This document shows, in pieces, positions 10,501-17,269 of a stretch of 64,000 bases of DNA. Position numbers and translations under genes: made by a program. This DNA comes from Sediminibacterium soli (GTDB lineage: Bacteria > Bacteroidota > Bacteroidia > Chitinophagales > Chitinophagaceae), in NCBI RefSeq assembly GCF_009939225.1, contig NZ_JAACJR010000008.1:1541377-1605376 (forward strand), read 5' to 3'. A model generated the notes under the pieces. That model saw nothing but the letters and a program-made list of their open reading frames with translations. It was not told the origin of the DNA and ran no database searches. The number at the start of each line of letters is the position of its first letter. The stretch's first letter is position 1.

Positions 10501-11632
10501 AACGGAGCCCCGCGCCGTCGGTGCCTATCCAGATATTGCGGTTCCTGTCTTCCTCGAACGACAATATGAAATTTTCAATGGCATTGCCCTGTTTGTCGCT
10601 AACAGGATATACCACCGACCGGAAAGTATTGCGTGCCGCATCGATGAGGTTGACGCCGCCCCGTAAAGTGCCCACCCATTTTCTGCCTTCGCTGTCTTCA
10701 AAAAAATCATAGATGGCATTGCTGTTGACCAGGGTATTGCCGGTGGCGGAAACATAAGGCTGCGGCTGCATGGAGCCGGGCGGCAGGTACCATACGCCGG
10801 CGCCATCCAGACCAATCCATAACATGCCCTGCTTATTCCGGAACAGACAGGCCACCCGGTTCCTGGCCGGCATCAGGTTACCGGAAAGGGTATGCGTATC
10901 GGTGTTAAAAAGAAAAAGGCCGTTGTCGGTGCCTATCCATAACCCGTTTGCACCGTTCGTTTTCAGACAGTCTGCCTGTTTTACACGCTCGGATACCAAT
11001 TTGATTTTATTGTTCGCAAGATCATATACATACAAACCGGCACCATCAACCATAAACCATACACAGTGATGAACCGTATCCAGTTCAATGGAATTCACGG
11101 TATATGCATGCCCCGGAGGATACCCGGGCAAAGCCAGGGCATGGCCAAACGGTTTGTCTTTTTCAAACACCGCCAGCCCGTTATCCTGCAAACCTGCGAA
11201 AATCCGTGTATCGTCCACCCGCTGTATAACGGGCACACCGCCTGTCTGGTACACAGGTGTAACCCTGCCGGGAAGATAAAACCCGGGATAGAAAAAGTTT
11301 CCGGTGGAAGGATTGTAAACGCTGATGCCGCGGGTACCGCCAACCCATATATTGTGACGGGAATCGCCTTCCACACTGTAAATATGGTTATCGCTGAGCG
11401 AACTGCTGTCGCCGATGATATTGCGGAAGGTTTTGAACCCGTATCCGTCGTAACGGTTCAGTCCGTCGTAGGTGCCAAACCACATAAATCCCTGGTAATC
11501 GCGGTAAATGCAGGTAACGGCATTATTCGACAGCCCGTGTTCGATCCCCAGGTAGCGAACCCTTTCCGGGCTGCCCGCAAACAGCAGTTGCACCTGCAGG
11601 CATAACAGGCATAAAACCGAACAACGTAACAT
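7580..11632 (-). CDS. Hybrid two-component system sensor/regulator (HTCS) with AraC output
   Basis: 1350 residues. A signal peptide (about 1-20) is followed by repeated two-component propeller motifs (GLSNNAVTCIYRDYQGFMWF, IWIGTDGAGLRYW and many similar) forming a periplasmic sensor to about residue 700, then a Y_Y_Y domain, a membrane segment (WWAYLLYVLSFAGIVYLYI), a HisKA box with phospho-acceptor His830 in HVAHEFRTPL, an ATPase domain (NLLSNACKYTP, DSGPGIP), a receiver with DDDADIR and phospho-acceptor Asp1145 in VVSDIMM, and a C-terminal AraC-type HTH (FNDVRYFREQFTKLFG). In Bacteroidota such proteins sense oligosaccharides in the periplasm and activate the adjacent locus, here SusC-SusD-GH35-GH43 immediately downstream on the same strand. 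Confidence 0.96.
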   Translation of the reverse strand: MLRCSVLCLLCLQVQLLFAGSPERVRYLGIEHGLSNNAVTCIYRDYQGFMWFGTYDGLNRYDGYGFKTFRNIIGDSSSLSDNHIYSVEGDSRHNIWVGGTRGISVYNPSTGNFFYPGFYLPGRVTPVYQTGGVPVIQRVDDTRIFAGLQDNGLAVFEKDKPFGHALALPGYPPGHAYTVNSIELDTVHHCVWFMVDGAGLYVYDLANNKIKLVSERVKQADCLKTNGANGLWIGTDNGLFLFNTDTHTLSGNLMPARNRVACLFRNKQGMLWIGLDGAGVWYLPPGSMQPQPYVSATGNTLVNSNAIYDFFEDSEGRKWVGTLRGGVNLIDAARNTFRSVVYPVSDKQGNAIENFILSFEEDRNRNIWIGTDGAGLRYWNRGTNSFTVFRHDASSPASLSSNFVTGIKQDSYHELWVATFFGGINRLKKNGTGFEHFTCTNPVTGAEENNAWVIYEDLKKKLWVSTTNNGHLYLFNRNSRAFEMFDERIGNIQCMAEDRAGVLWGGNYTSLIKIDPVTRKHRFFNIGYPVRSIHEDRNHRFWIGTEGGGLLLFDRNTGSFQRFTTVEGLPNNTILRLLEEPGGAIWLSTYNGLSKFIPGTAYFRNFSQSDGLQSNQFSFNAALALSSGEFLFGGIKGFNIFNPDSIYDHRSVPNIYLTGVRIDNQPAENDDNYITQGGAGNPGKLTLPYNKAILALDFVALEYSGAEKIAYAYKLEGWDQRWNPGGSQRTASYSRLEEGSYSFKVKMANPDGTWSGETTLLYVVVSPPWYRSWWAYLLYVLSFAGIVYLYIRYNSKQERLKYEIKLAHIENEKEKEIGEKRVSFFTHVAHEFRTPLTLIINPLKELLQNQDFSDGRKDISMVYRNARRLLSLTDQLLLFRKAESIDEHLRVEHFNMADTCKEVALSFSQHALSKSIGFDVHCGDEPVYIYGDREKIEIILFNLLSNACKYTPAGGRIRLALTERSEDLVASVEDSGPGIPAEKGEKIFESFYQAGRADRAPRPGFGIGLYVSSKLALAHQGKLGYTSEYGKGCRFELCLLKGKDHFDPESVCNGSQAIPTILEELVQEPETDFVDEARNRSGINAQVIDKLASELPLMVIVDDDADIRSYVRTVFSNSFTVMEAEDGSSGLELVGRYGPDIVVSDIMMKNMDGITLCHTIKADASLAHIPVILLTASSSEENRLKGFEGGAEDYLTKPFDKAIIVARVNNILRGRRRLKEYFFNAVTLKPNTHLAGEHKAFIETCIAIVEKHLTDPGFSIPAFCREIGMSHPSLYKKVKAVSGLTVNVFIRYLRLRKAAELLVNTDKTIVEVTYLTGFNDVRYFREQFTKLFGITPSEYVKRYRKVLGQR

Positions 11633-11778
11633 AGCACCTCACAATTTTCGCGGTCAAGTTAAGGATTATCCCCTGCCTGCCATCCCGGGGCAACCGGTCT
11701 TTGGTTTATTCTGTTGCTGCATGCCGGAGGAAACAGGATTGCCAAAATTTATCCCGTACCTTACCAAAAAATAGTCAT

Positions 11779-12261
11779 ATGAAGAACCTTGTAATAGTCT
11801 TTGCAGCCTGTGTCCTGGTATTGGGTGTAAGCGCTCAGGAGAAAATCACCAAAAGCAAACTTATCGGTAAATGGTCGCTGGCGGCAGTGGAAATGAAAAA
11901 CATGTTTTATTTCGATATTGAAAAAGATTCGCTGGCATTGGGTGATATGATCACGTCACAGGTTACGGACCCATCGCAGCTTGAACTGGTGAAGACCACC
12001 ACCAAGGGCCAGCTGGCTATGCTGAAATCCATTTATTTCCAGTTCAACAACGATGGCAGCACCGAGTTCAACAGCGGCACCGGCGATTCCAAGGGCGGTA
12101 CGTATACAGTTGATGAAGAAAAATCTACCATTACCACCACCGACAAATCCGAAAAATCGGACAAACAGACCATACCCGCCGAAATCGTTGCCGAAAAACT
12201 GAGACTTACCATGTCGCAGCCGCAGGGTGATTTTGTGATGCTGCTGAAGAAAAGCAAATAA
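11779..12261 (+). CDS. Small exported lipocalin-like protein
   Basis: 160 residues from ATG 11779. The frame is open further upstream, but only this start gives a signal peptide (LVIVFAACVLVLGVSAQ). After the signal comes KLIGKWSLAAVEMKN, resembling the first strand of lipocalin-like domains (G-x-W), then strands such as TEFNSGTGDSKGGTYTVDEE and TITTTDKS, ending FVMLLKKSK. This fits small lipocalin-like proteins common in Bacteroidota, but the fold call is only motif-level. It is a lone plus-strand gene divergent from the sensor-regulator and convergent with the M28 peptidase. No ligand or pathway can be named. Confidence 0.75.
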   Translation: MKNLVIVFAACVLVLGVSAQEKITKSKLIGKWSLAAVEMKNMFYFDIEKDSLALGDMITSQVTDPSQLELVKTTTKGQLAMLKSIYFQFNNDGSTEFNSGTGDSKGGTYTVDEEKSTITTTDKSEKSDKQTIPAEIVAEKLRLTMSQPQGDFVMLLKKSK

Positions 12262-12264
12262 AAA

Positions 12265-12315
12265 AGGTACGATTTACGGGTACGGTGCAAACACCTTATC
12301 CAGTAAATCGTACCT
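12265..12315. terminator. Bidirectional terminator-like inverted repeat
   Basis: Perfect 13-base arms AGGTACGATTTAC (12265-12277) and GTAAATCGTACCT (12303-12315) flank a 25-base loop between two convergent genes whose stops are at 12261 and 12339. It directly follows an A-run after the plus-strand stop. It could terminate both genes, though no strong T-run is present. Confidence 0.6.
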
Positions 12316-12338
12316 GCGTATTCCGCAACCGGTAACGG

Positions 12339-13844
12339 TTATCTTGCGGGCATGGTAAGCGGTATATCTCTTTTCAGCATATTATCCCTGTTGGCAATTT
12401 CCCATGCCGTGTGAAATACCAGCTGTGCGCGTTTTGCCATGATATCGAACTGAATCTTATCAACGGTATCGGTTGGCCTGTGGTAATCGGCGCCCAGCAT
12501 GCCATCGTAGAAAAACAGGATCGGCACACCTTTCCTGGCAAAATTGTAATGGTCGCTGCGGTAGTAGATCCTGTTGGGATCATTGGGGTCGTCGTATTTA
12601 TAATCCAGCGCAATATTGGTGTACTTTTTATTCGCCGCTTCGTTGATGGGCGCAAGTTCTGAGCTGAGTTTATCGTGGCCTATCACGTAGATATAGTTCA
12701 GCGTATCCGCTTTGCGTGAGCTGTCGCCCCTTCCGATCATATCGGTGTTCAGGTCTGCAGAAGCTTTTGCCATATCAACCGTCGGATGCTCAGCATAATA
12801 TTCAGAACCCAGCAGGCCTTTTTCTTCACCGCTTACGGTCATGAAGATCATGGTACGGCGTGGTTTGTGTCCTTTTTTTGCCGCAGCCGCAAAAGCTTCC
12901 GCCATTTGCATTACACCTACACTGCCTGATCCGTCATCATCCGCACCATAGTAGATCACATCTCCTCTTTTACCGAGGTGATCGTAGTGACCTGTGAGAA
13001 AAACAAATTCGTCCGCCTTATCGGTGCCCGGCAATACGCCGATCACGTTGCTGCTTTGCAGCTCTTCTGGTTTTTTAGCAGCGCCGAGTTGCAGTTCGGC
13101 AACATAATTCCCTTTTTTCACATCTTTCCATTCTGCAAACGGAACCCTGGCGGTTCTGCCGATAAGGGCAGAAGCCACCTCGTCGGAGACGGTGGCGTAG
13201 AAGAATGCCGGGTCGTTTACCTGCAATGTCATCCTGGTGCTTTTCAGGGGTGTGGCTGTGGTACGGGGAAAAGCGGAAGAGATCAGCAGCATACCGACTG
13301 CACCGCCGTTCCTTGCTGCCATCATTTTTGCCGCCATCGGATTGAATCCGCGGGTCTGGCCCGGTGTTGCTGCAGGCGCGCCGCCATCAAGGACTATCAC
13401 CAGCCTGCCTTTTACATCCAGTCCTGTATAGTCTGCCGCATTGCCGTAGCCTACAAAAACGGAATTGCTGAAGGTTTTTGTGCCGTTGTACATATTGTTC
13501 ACGGCAAATGTGTATTCCTTATCCCAGCCAAACGTTCTTCCGTTCACGCGCAGCAAAGGATCTGTCATCGCATCAAAATATACGGGGTACAACTGCTGGT
13601 AGCTCTCGCCATTGCCCGGCTTGAGTCCGAATTTTTTAAACTGGTCTTCGATATAGGCAGCCGCTTTTTTCTGACCGGGCATCGCTGTTTCACGGCCTTC
13701 CATTTCCGGTCCTGCCAGGATCGTCAGTTTTTCTCTCAGCGCTTTCGGTGTGATCAGCCCCGCAAATTTCGCCTGCGGGTCATCCTGCGCCATGGCCACC
13801 GAGGCTGCAAATGGCAGGCATAACAAGAGTAGTTTTTTCATCAT
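12339..13844 (-). CDS. M28-family zinc metallopeptidase, exported
   Basis: 501 residues with a signal peptide (LLLLCLPFAASVAMAQ). Residues about 130-250 look like a protease-associated insert (VGYGNAADYTGLDVKGRLVIV). The M28 catalytic core is complete: GHYDHLG with zinc His near residue 286, GADDDGSGS, SGEEKGLLGSEYY, LNTDMIGR and YYRSDHYNFA, giving the H-D-E-D-H two-zinc site. Family members are aminopeptidases or related exopeptidases acting in the periplasm or outside. ATG at 13844 is adjacent to a second in-frame ATG. It lies 27 bases downstream of rpiB on the same strand; no functional link is evident. Confidence 0.93.
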   Translation of the reverse strand: MMKKLLLLCLPFAASVAMAQDDPQAKFAGLITPKALREKLTILAGPEMEGRETAMPGQKKAAAYIEDQFKKFGLKPGNGESYQQLYPVYFDAMTDPLLRVNGRTFGWDKEYTFAVNNMYNGTKTFSNSVFVGYGNAADYTGLDVKGRLVIVLDGGAPAATPGQTRGFNPMAAKMMAARNGGAVGMLLISSAFPRTTATPLKSTRMTLQVNDPAFFYATVSDEVASALIGRTARVPFAEWKDVKKGNYVAELQLGAAKKPEELQSSNVIGVLPGTDKADEFVFLTGHYDHLGKRGDVIYYGADDDGSGSVGVMQMAEAFAAAAKKGHKPRRTMIFMTVSGEEKGLLGSEYYAEHPTVDMAKASADLNTDMIGRGDSSRKADTLNYIYVIGHDKLSSELAPINEAANKKYTNIALDYKYDDPNDPNRIYYRSDHYNFARKGVPILFFYDGMLGADYHRPTDTVDKIQFDIMAKRAQLVFHTAWEIANRDNMLKRDIPLTMPAR

Positions 13845-13871
13845 GTATACTTGTTTGAGGTTTTGCTTTTA

Positions 13872-14324
13872 TCAGCAGGTGATCTTGCCCACGCGGGTGG
13901 CATGGCGACCGCCTTCGAACGGGGTGCTCATGAAATGTTCCACCATGCTCTGCCCGATATGATACGATACGAAACGGGCGGGTATGCAAATGATGTTTGC
14001 ATTGTTGTGCTGGCGGGTGATCACTGCCACATCGTTTTGCCAGCAGAGGGCGGCGCGTACCTGCGGGTGTTTGTTGGCTGTCATGGCCACGCCGTTGGCG
14101 CTGCCGCAAAGCAGGATGCCGAAAGCCGCTTCTGCTTTCTCCACGGCTGTTGCCACGGGATGCGCAAAATCGGGATAGTCCACGGAATCGGCCGAATAGG
14201 TGCCGAAATCCTTTACCTGGTAACCCAGTTTCTGAAGCCAGGCAACAAGACCTGTTTTGTACTCAAAACCGGCGTGATCGCAGCCGACGGCAATGGGGAG
14301 GGAGGAATCAAATACGTAACTCAT
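13872..14324 (-). CDS. rpiB: Ribose-5-phosphate isomerase B
   Basis: 150 residues, the normal length for RpiB/LacAB-family sugar-phosphate isomerases. Recognised by LPIAVGCDHAGFEYK at the N-terminus, the central GILLCGSANGVAMTANKHPQ motif (the family's GTGxG-like loop is here CGSANG with Ser in place of Thr), and RAALCWQNDVAVITRQHNNAN. It interconverts ribose-5-phosphate and ribulose-5-phosphate in the cytosolic pentose phosphate pathway. In CGSANG and WQNDVAVITR the anion-binding and catalytic segments are intact. It is the first gene of a likely pair with the M28 peptidase. Confidence 0.92.
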   Translation of the reverse strand: MSYVFDSSLPIAVGCDHAGFEYKTGLVAWLQKLGYQVKDFGTYSADSVDYPDFAHPVATAVEKAEAAFGILLCGSANGVAMTANKHPQVRAALCWQNDVAVITRQHNNANIICIPARFVSYHIGQSMVEHFMSTPFEGGRHATRVGKITC

Positions 14325-14407
14325 GTATCAATCAATTGGGCGCCTAAGATAGCGGTTTGATACAAGATGAAATGCAAAAATTGTACGAAAGGACGCTGGG
14401 AATCGGT

Positions 14408-14470
14408 CTGTGGCTGAAGTCTTTGGTTTGGGCTCTTGCACCCATGAAAACCACAGACTACAGACCACAG
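14408..14470. repeat. Intergenic imperfect palindrome, ACCACAGACTACAGACC family
   Basis: Left arm 14408-14429 (CTGTGGCTGAAGTCTTTGG...) pairs with right arm 14448-14470 (AAACCACAGACTACAGACC...) with few mismatches. It lies between the tatC stop and the rpiB start. Related words recur at 59018-59075 ahead of mqnC. Possible terminator of tatC, but it belongs to a recurring repeat family. Confidence 0.7.
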
Positions 14471-14484
14471 ATTAAAACCTTTCA

Positions 14485-15339
14485 TTAATCCCATTCCTCG
14501 TCCTGCTTTTCCTGCTCGCGTTTGAATACGCGGACTGAAACGATGATGCTCAGTTCATACAGCAGGAACAGGGGAATGAATACGATCATCTGGCTCATCC
14601 AGTCGGGACTGGGTGTGATAAAAGCGGATATCAGCAGGATCACCACCACGGCGTATTTGCGGCTTTTCCGCAGGAAGGAGGGTGTGATCAGCCCGATACG
14701 CGTCAGCAGCGACGCCAGTACGGGCAGTTCGAAAGCCAGTCCGCAGCCAAGGATGATATTGGTAAGGTTATCGATATAATCTGAAAACGTGGGCAAGGTG
14801 GTGATGCCCGTTTCGGTACCCAGCTGGAACCCCGCCAGGAAGTTGAACGTAAACGGACCCAGCAGGAAATAGCCGAAGGCGGCGCCGGTAAAAAAGAAGA
14901 AACTCACCCAGAAAATCACAAAACGTGTGTTGCGCAGTTCTTTTTCTTTCAGGGCGGGTTTTACAAAACGCCAGAATTCCCAGAAAATAAAGGGAAAAGC
15001 GGCGATGATGCCGCCAACCAGCGCGATGGAGATACTGCCCAGGAACTGTCCGCCGAAAGTATTGGTGATCAGGCTCACCTTAACGGGTGGCATACACAAT
15101 GCATCTCCCATATGCGCCCAGTGGCTGAAATCGCAGAGGGCCTTGTAGCTGATAAAATGGGGATTGATCGGCCCACGGATGATGTTGTCGAAAACCCAGT
15201 CGCGGTAGATGAAGATCACAACTGCCATTACCAGAATGGCGATCACCGAGCGGATGATGTGAACCCTTAATTCTTCGAGATGGTCGATAAAGGTCATCTC
15301 GGCCTTTTCTCCACTCCTGCTTCTGTTAAATAAAGCCAT
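14485..15339 (-). CDS. tatC: Sec-independent (Tat) translocase subunit TatC
   Basis: 284 residues. The diagnostic N-terminal motif MTFIDHLEELRVHIIRS is present, followed by six hydrophobic segments (FFFFTGAAFGYFLLGPF, IILGCGLAFELPVLASLL, YAVVVILLISAFITPSPDW, MIVFIPLFLLYELSIIVSV). TatC is the twin-arginine receptor of the inner membrane Tat system. A Bacteroidota-specific loop of about 50 residues lies between the first and second membrane segments (HFISYKALCDFSHWAHMG). No tatA/B lies beside it; a likely Tat substrate is encoded at 28124. A perfect TACCTTTG -7 box lies 23 bases before the start. Confidence 0.96.
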   Translation of the reverse strand: MALFNRSRSGEKAEMTFIDHLEELRVHIIRSVIAILVMAVVIFIYRDWVFDNIIRGPINPHFISYKALCDFSHWAHMGDALCMPPVKVSLITNTFGGQFLGSISIALVGGIIAAFPFIFWEFWRFVKPALKEKELRNTRFVIFWVSFFFFTGAAFGYFLLGPFTFNFLAGFQLGTETGITTLPTFSDYIDNLTNIILGCGLAFELPVLASLLTRIGLITPSFLRKSRKYAVVVILLISAFITPSPDWMSQMIVFIPLFLLYELSIIVSVRVFKREQEKQDEEWD

Positions 15340-15362
15340 TCCTGCGCTATGTTATAGGTTGA

Positions 15363-15370
15363 CAAAGGTA
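15363..15370 (-). promoter_or_regulatory. -7 promoter box for tatC
   Basis: TACCTTTG on the minus strand matches the Bacteroidota consensus TAnnTTTG exactly, 23 bases upstream of the tatC start. No -33 element was clearly recognised. Confidence 0.55.
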
Positions 15371-15380
15371 TGGGAACGGG

Positions 15381-15485
15381 GGAACAGATGAACAAGGAAT
15401 TAGGAATATTGACTATTGATCGGAAAGAGGAAGGGAACAGATGAGCAAGGAACAAGGAATTTCGAATATTGATCGGAAAGAGGAG
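15381..15485. repeat. Tandem pair of about 52-base intergenic repeats
   Basis: Two copies, 15381-15432 and 15434-15485, share GGAACAGATGA(A/G)CAAGGAA and ATTGATCGGAAAGAGGA. Similar words (GGAGCAGATGAACA, ACAAGGA) recur as an inverted repeat at 54740-54871 and, in more divergent form, at 27679-27830. Only two units and no spacers, so not a CRISPR array. The remaining bases of the 285-base gap up to 15624 are a G-run-rich stretch and the repeat at 15575. Confidence 0.75.
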
Positions 15486-15574
15486 GTTAAGGTGCAGGGG
15501 CGGGGGATGTGATTTGGTGCGAATTGGGGGCGGGGGACCGGTTTCTGACCATCCCGGCCGGGGCTCCAAACACC

Positions 15575-15622
15575 AACTCACGTCAACTCAGGATAACTCA
15601 GGACGACTCACGTATCGCCTCC
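15575..15622. repeat. ACTCAGG/ACTCACG direct-repeat cluster, left copy
   Basis: Contains AACTCACG, AACTCAGG, AACTCAGG and GACTCACG in close succession, then TATCGCCTCCCC. A sister cluster in the same orientation lies at 17033-17067 on the other side of the CNNM-type gene, so the gene is bracketed by direct repeats. Confidence 0.6.
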
Positions 15623-15624
15623 CC

Positions 15625-16887
15625 CTATCGCAACAGCTTCATTTTGACCATTTCTATCCGCTTGTCGCTTACATTGAGGATATCGAAGCGGTAGTCGTCC
15701 ACAATGATGGTTTCCCTTTGTTTGGGGATGGCCTGGTGCTCGGCGATGATGAAACCGCTGAGGGTTTCGGCCTCATTACCGGGAAATTTGAGTCCGTATT
15801 TCTCGTTCAGGTAATCGAGTTCTATGCGGCCGCTCAGTATGTATTCGTCCTCGGCCAGTTGTTTTTCTACCAGCTCTTCCACATCGTATTCGTCCTGTAT
15901 CTCGCCGAATATCTCTTCCAGCACATCTTCCATGGTAACGATACCCGCCGTGCCGCCAAATTCATCCACCACCCAGGCAACACTTTTCCGGTTACGGGTG
16001 AACTTGCTGATCAGGTCGGTGGCGCTCATGCTCTCAGGCACGGCCATAATGGGGTGCAGGATCTCCCTTATCGCGGCCGGTTTTTTAAAGAGATCAAGCT
16101 GGTGCACATAACCCAGAATGGAATCTATGTTCTCGTTGTACACCACCAGTTTGCTTAACTGGGTGCTGATGAACCGTTTTTTTACCTCGTCAATCGGTGT
16201 GCTGATATCCAATCCTTCTATCTCGGTACGCGGCACCAGGCATTGCCTGATCTTTACCATGGGCAGGCTGAGGGCGTTTTCAAAAAGCTCTTTGTTGAGT
16301 TCCTGGTTATCGTCGTCCTGCTCCTTGTTGGTCTGCTGAAAAAAATGCTCCAGGTCTACCTTGGTAAACACTTCGCTGCGGTCGCCCATACGAACATTGA
16401 ACAGGTATTTGAGTATCCACTGTGAAATGTTTACGAACAGGTTGGTGATCGGCCGGAACAACCGGTAGAAGAACTGCGCAACCGGTGCAAAAAAACTGAG
16501 CAGCGAATCGTTCCGGGCCCGGAAGATCGCTTTGGGCAGGAACTCGCCCACCACCAGCACCACAACAGAAGACAACAGGGTATCGAAAGCCAGTTTAAGG
16601 TATTCGTTCTCAAAATGAAGCGGGTTCCACAGCGTTCTTTTCAGCAGGTCGTTAAACAAAAGGCCATAGATCACCAGGAAGATATTCAATCCCACCAGGC
16701 AGCTCCCGATCAGTCTTGCCGGATGCTCCAGGAAATGGGAAAGGATGATACCGCTGCGCTTACCCTGCTTTTTTTTCAGCTCTATGTTAAGCCGGTTACC
16801 GGATACGAACGCAATCTCATACCCGGCAAAAAAGCCGATCAGCACCAGCGTGATGAAAATGCCGATGATGGTATAGAGTTCGTTCAT
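15625..16887 (-). CDS. CNNM/CorC (HlyC)-family membrane protein with CBS domains
   Basis: 420 residues from ATG 16887. The frame stays open 49 codons further upstream, but that part is proline/arginine-rich repeat DNA. The N-terminal DUF21/CNNM region has membrane segments (YTIIGIFITLVLIGFFAGYE, LVGLNIFLVIYGLLF, LLSSVVVLVVGEFLPKAIF). A CBS pair follows (MVPRTEIEGL-like CLVPRTEIEGLD; RKSVAWVVDEFGGTAGIVTM), then EDVLEEIFGEIQDEYD and a C-terminal CorC/HlyC domain. Relatives are implicated in divalent cation transport or, as GldE, in gliding gene clusters; which applies is unknown. A TATCTTGG box sits 4 bases before the start. Confidence 0.9.
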   Translation of the reverse strand: MNELYTIIGIFITLVLIGFFAGYEIAFVSGNRLNIELKKKQGKRSGIILSHFLEHPARLIGSCLVGLNIFLVIYGLLFNDLLKRTLWNPLHFENEYLKLAFDTLLSSVVVLVVGEFLPKAIFRARNDSLLSFFAPVAQFFYRLFRPITNLFVNISQWILKYLFNVRMGDRSEVFTKVDLEHFFQQTNKEQDDDNQELNKELFENALSLPMVKIRQCLVPRTEIEGLDISTPIDEVKKRFISTQLSKLVVYNENIDSILGYVHQLDLFKKPAAIREILHPIMAVPESMSATDLISKFTRNRKSVAWVVDEFGGTAGIVTMEDVLEEIFGEIQDEYDVEELVEKQLAEDEYILSGRIELDYLNEKYGLKFPGNEAETLSGFIIAEHQAIPKQRETIIVDDYRFDILNVSDKRIEMVKMKLLR

Positions 16888-16891
16888 AACA

Positions 16892-16899
16892 CCAAGATA
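16892..16899 (-). promoter_or_regulatory. -7-like box abutting CNNM gene start
   Basis: TATCTTGG on the minus strand (one mismatch to TAnnTTTG) lies 4 bases before ATG 16887, implying a leaderless or nearly leaderless transcript and supporting that start over the upstream extension. Confidence 0.45.
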
Positions 16900-17032
16900 A
16901 GGTTTTTTCGGGAGGGGGAAGGGGGTGGGACGTGAGGCTGAATCGTGAGTTCGTGGGAGTGGGTGTGGAGGAGGCTTGGGTAAAAACACCTGCAGGTAAT
17001 GGCTCCTGCATAGCCCTGCCGATCGGTACCCC

Positions 17033-17067
17033 ACTCAGGTCAACTCACGGTTTGCGTATCTCGCCCC
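17033..17067. repeat. ACTCAGG/ACTCACG direct-repeat cluster, right copy
   Basis: ACTCAGGTCAACTCACGG followed by GTATCTCGCCCCC closely matches 15596-15622 (ACTCAGGACGACTCACG, TATCGCCTCCCC) in the same orientation. The 382-base gap 16888-17269 also holds the hairpin at 17087 and the terminator at 17231; no gene is seen in it. Confidence 0.6.
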
Positions 17068-17086
17068 CAAGTTCCTCAACAAACAA

Positions 17087-17108
17087 GTGCCCCGTTGAAA
17101 CGGGGCAC
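17087..17108. repeat. GC-rich hairpin
   Basis: Perfect 8-base arms GTGCCCCG (17087-17094) and CGGGGCAC (17101-17108) around TTGAAA in the gap between the DUF4097-like gene and the CNNM-type gene. No T-run on either side, so its role is unclear. Confidence 0.5.
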
Positions 17109-17230
17109 GTACCGATCAATTAACAACATGAGAATCGGCGTGTGAGATATATGCACATGAGAAGTTGTCTGCTCTATAAACGCTGCAGAGGCGTAAGGGT
17201 TACAGGCTTTCGGGTTTGCTGAAAAAAAAA

Positions 17231-17248
17231 GGCGGACAGCTGTCCGCC
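17231..17248 (-). terminator. Intrinsic terminator of the DUF4097-like gene
   Basis: GGCGGACAGCTGTCCGCC is a perfect palindrome, preceded on the plus strand by nine A. Read on the minus strand this is a stem followed by a T-run, 22 bases after the stop at 17270: a classical Rho-independent terminator closing the sigma/anti-sigma/DUF4097 operon. Confidence 0.85.
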
Positions 17249-17269
17249 CTTATCATTTTGCAAGCGGGG

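Noticed and set aside
15381..15485. Possible CRISPR array
   Set aside because: Only two units, no equal-length unique spacers, no cas genes in the window.
16888..17034. 49-residue N-terminal extension of the CNNM-type protein
   Set aside because: Encoded by repeat DNA, lies upstream of a -7-like box, and would hide the first membrane helix behind a basic, Pro-rich tail.
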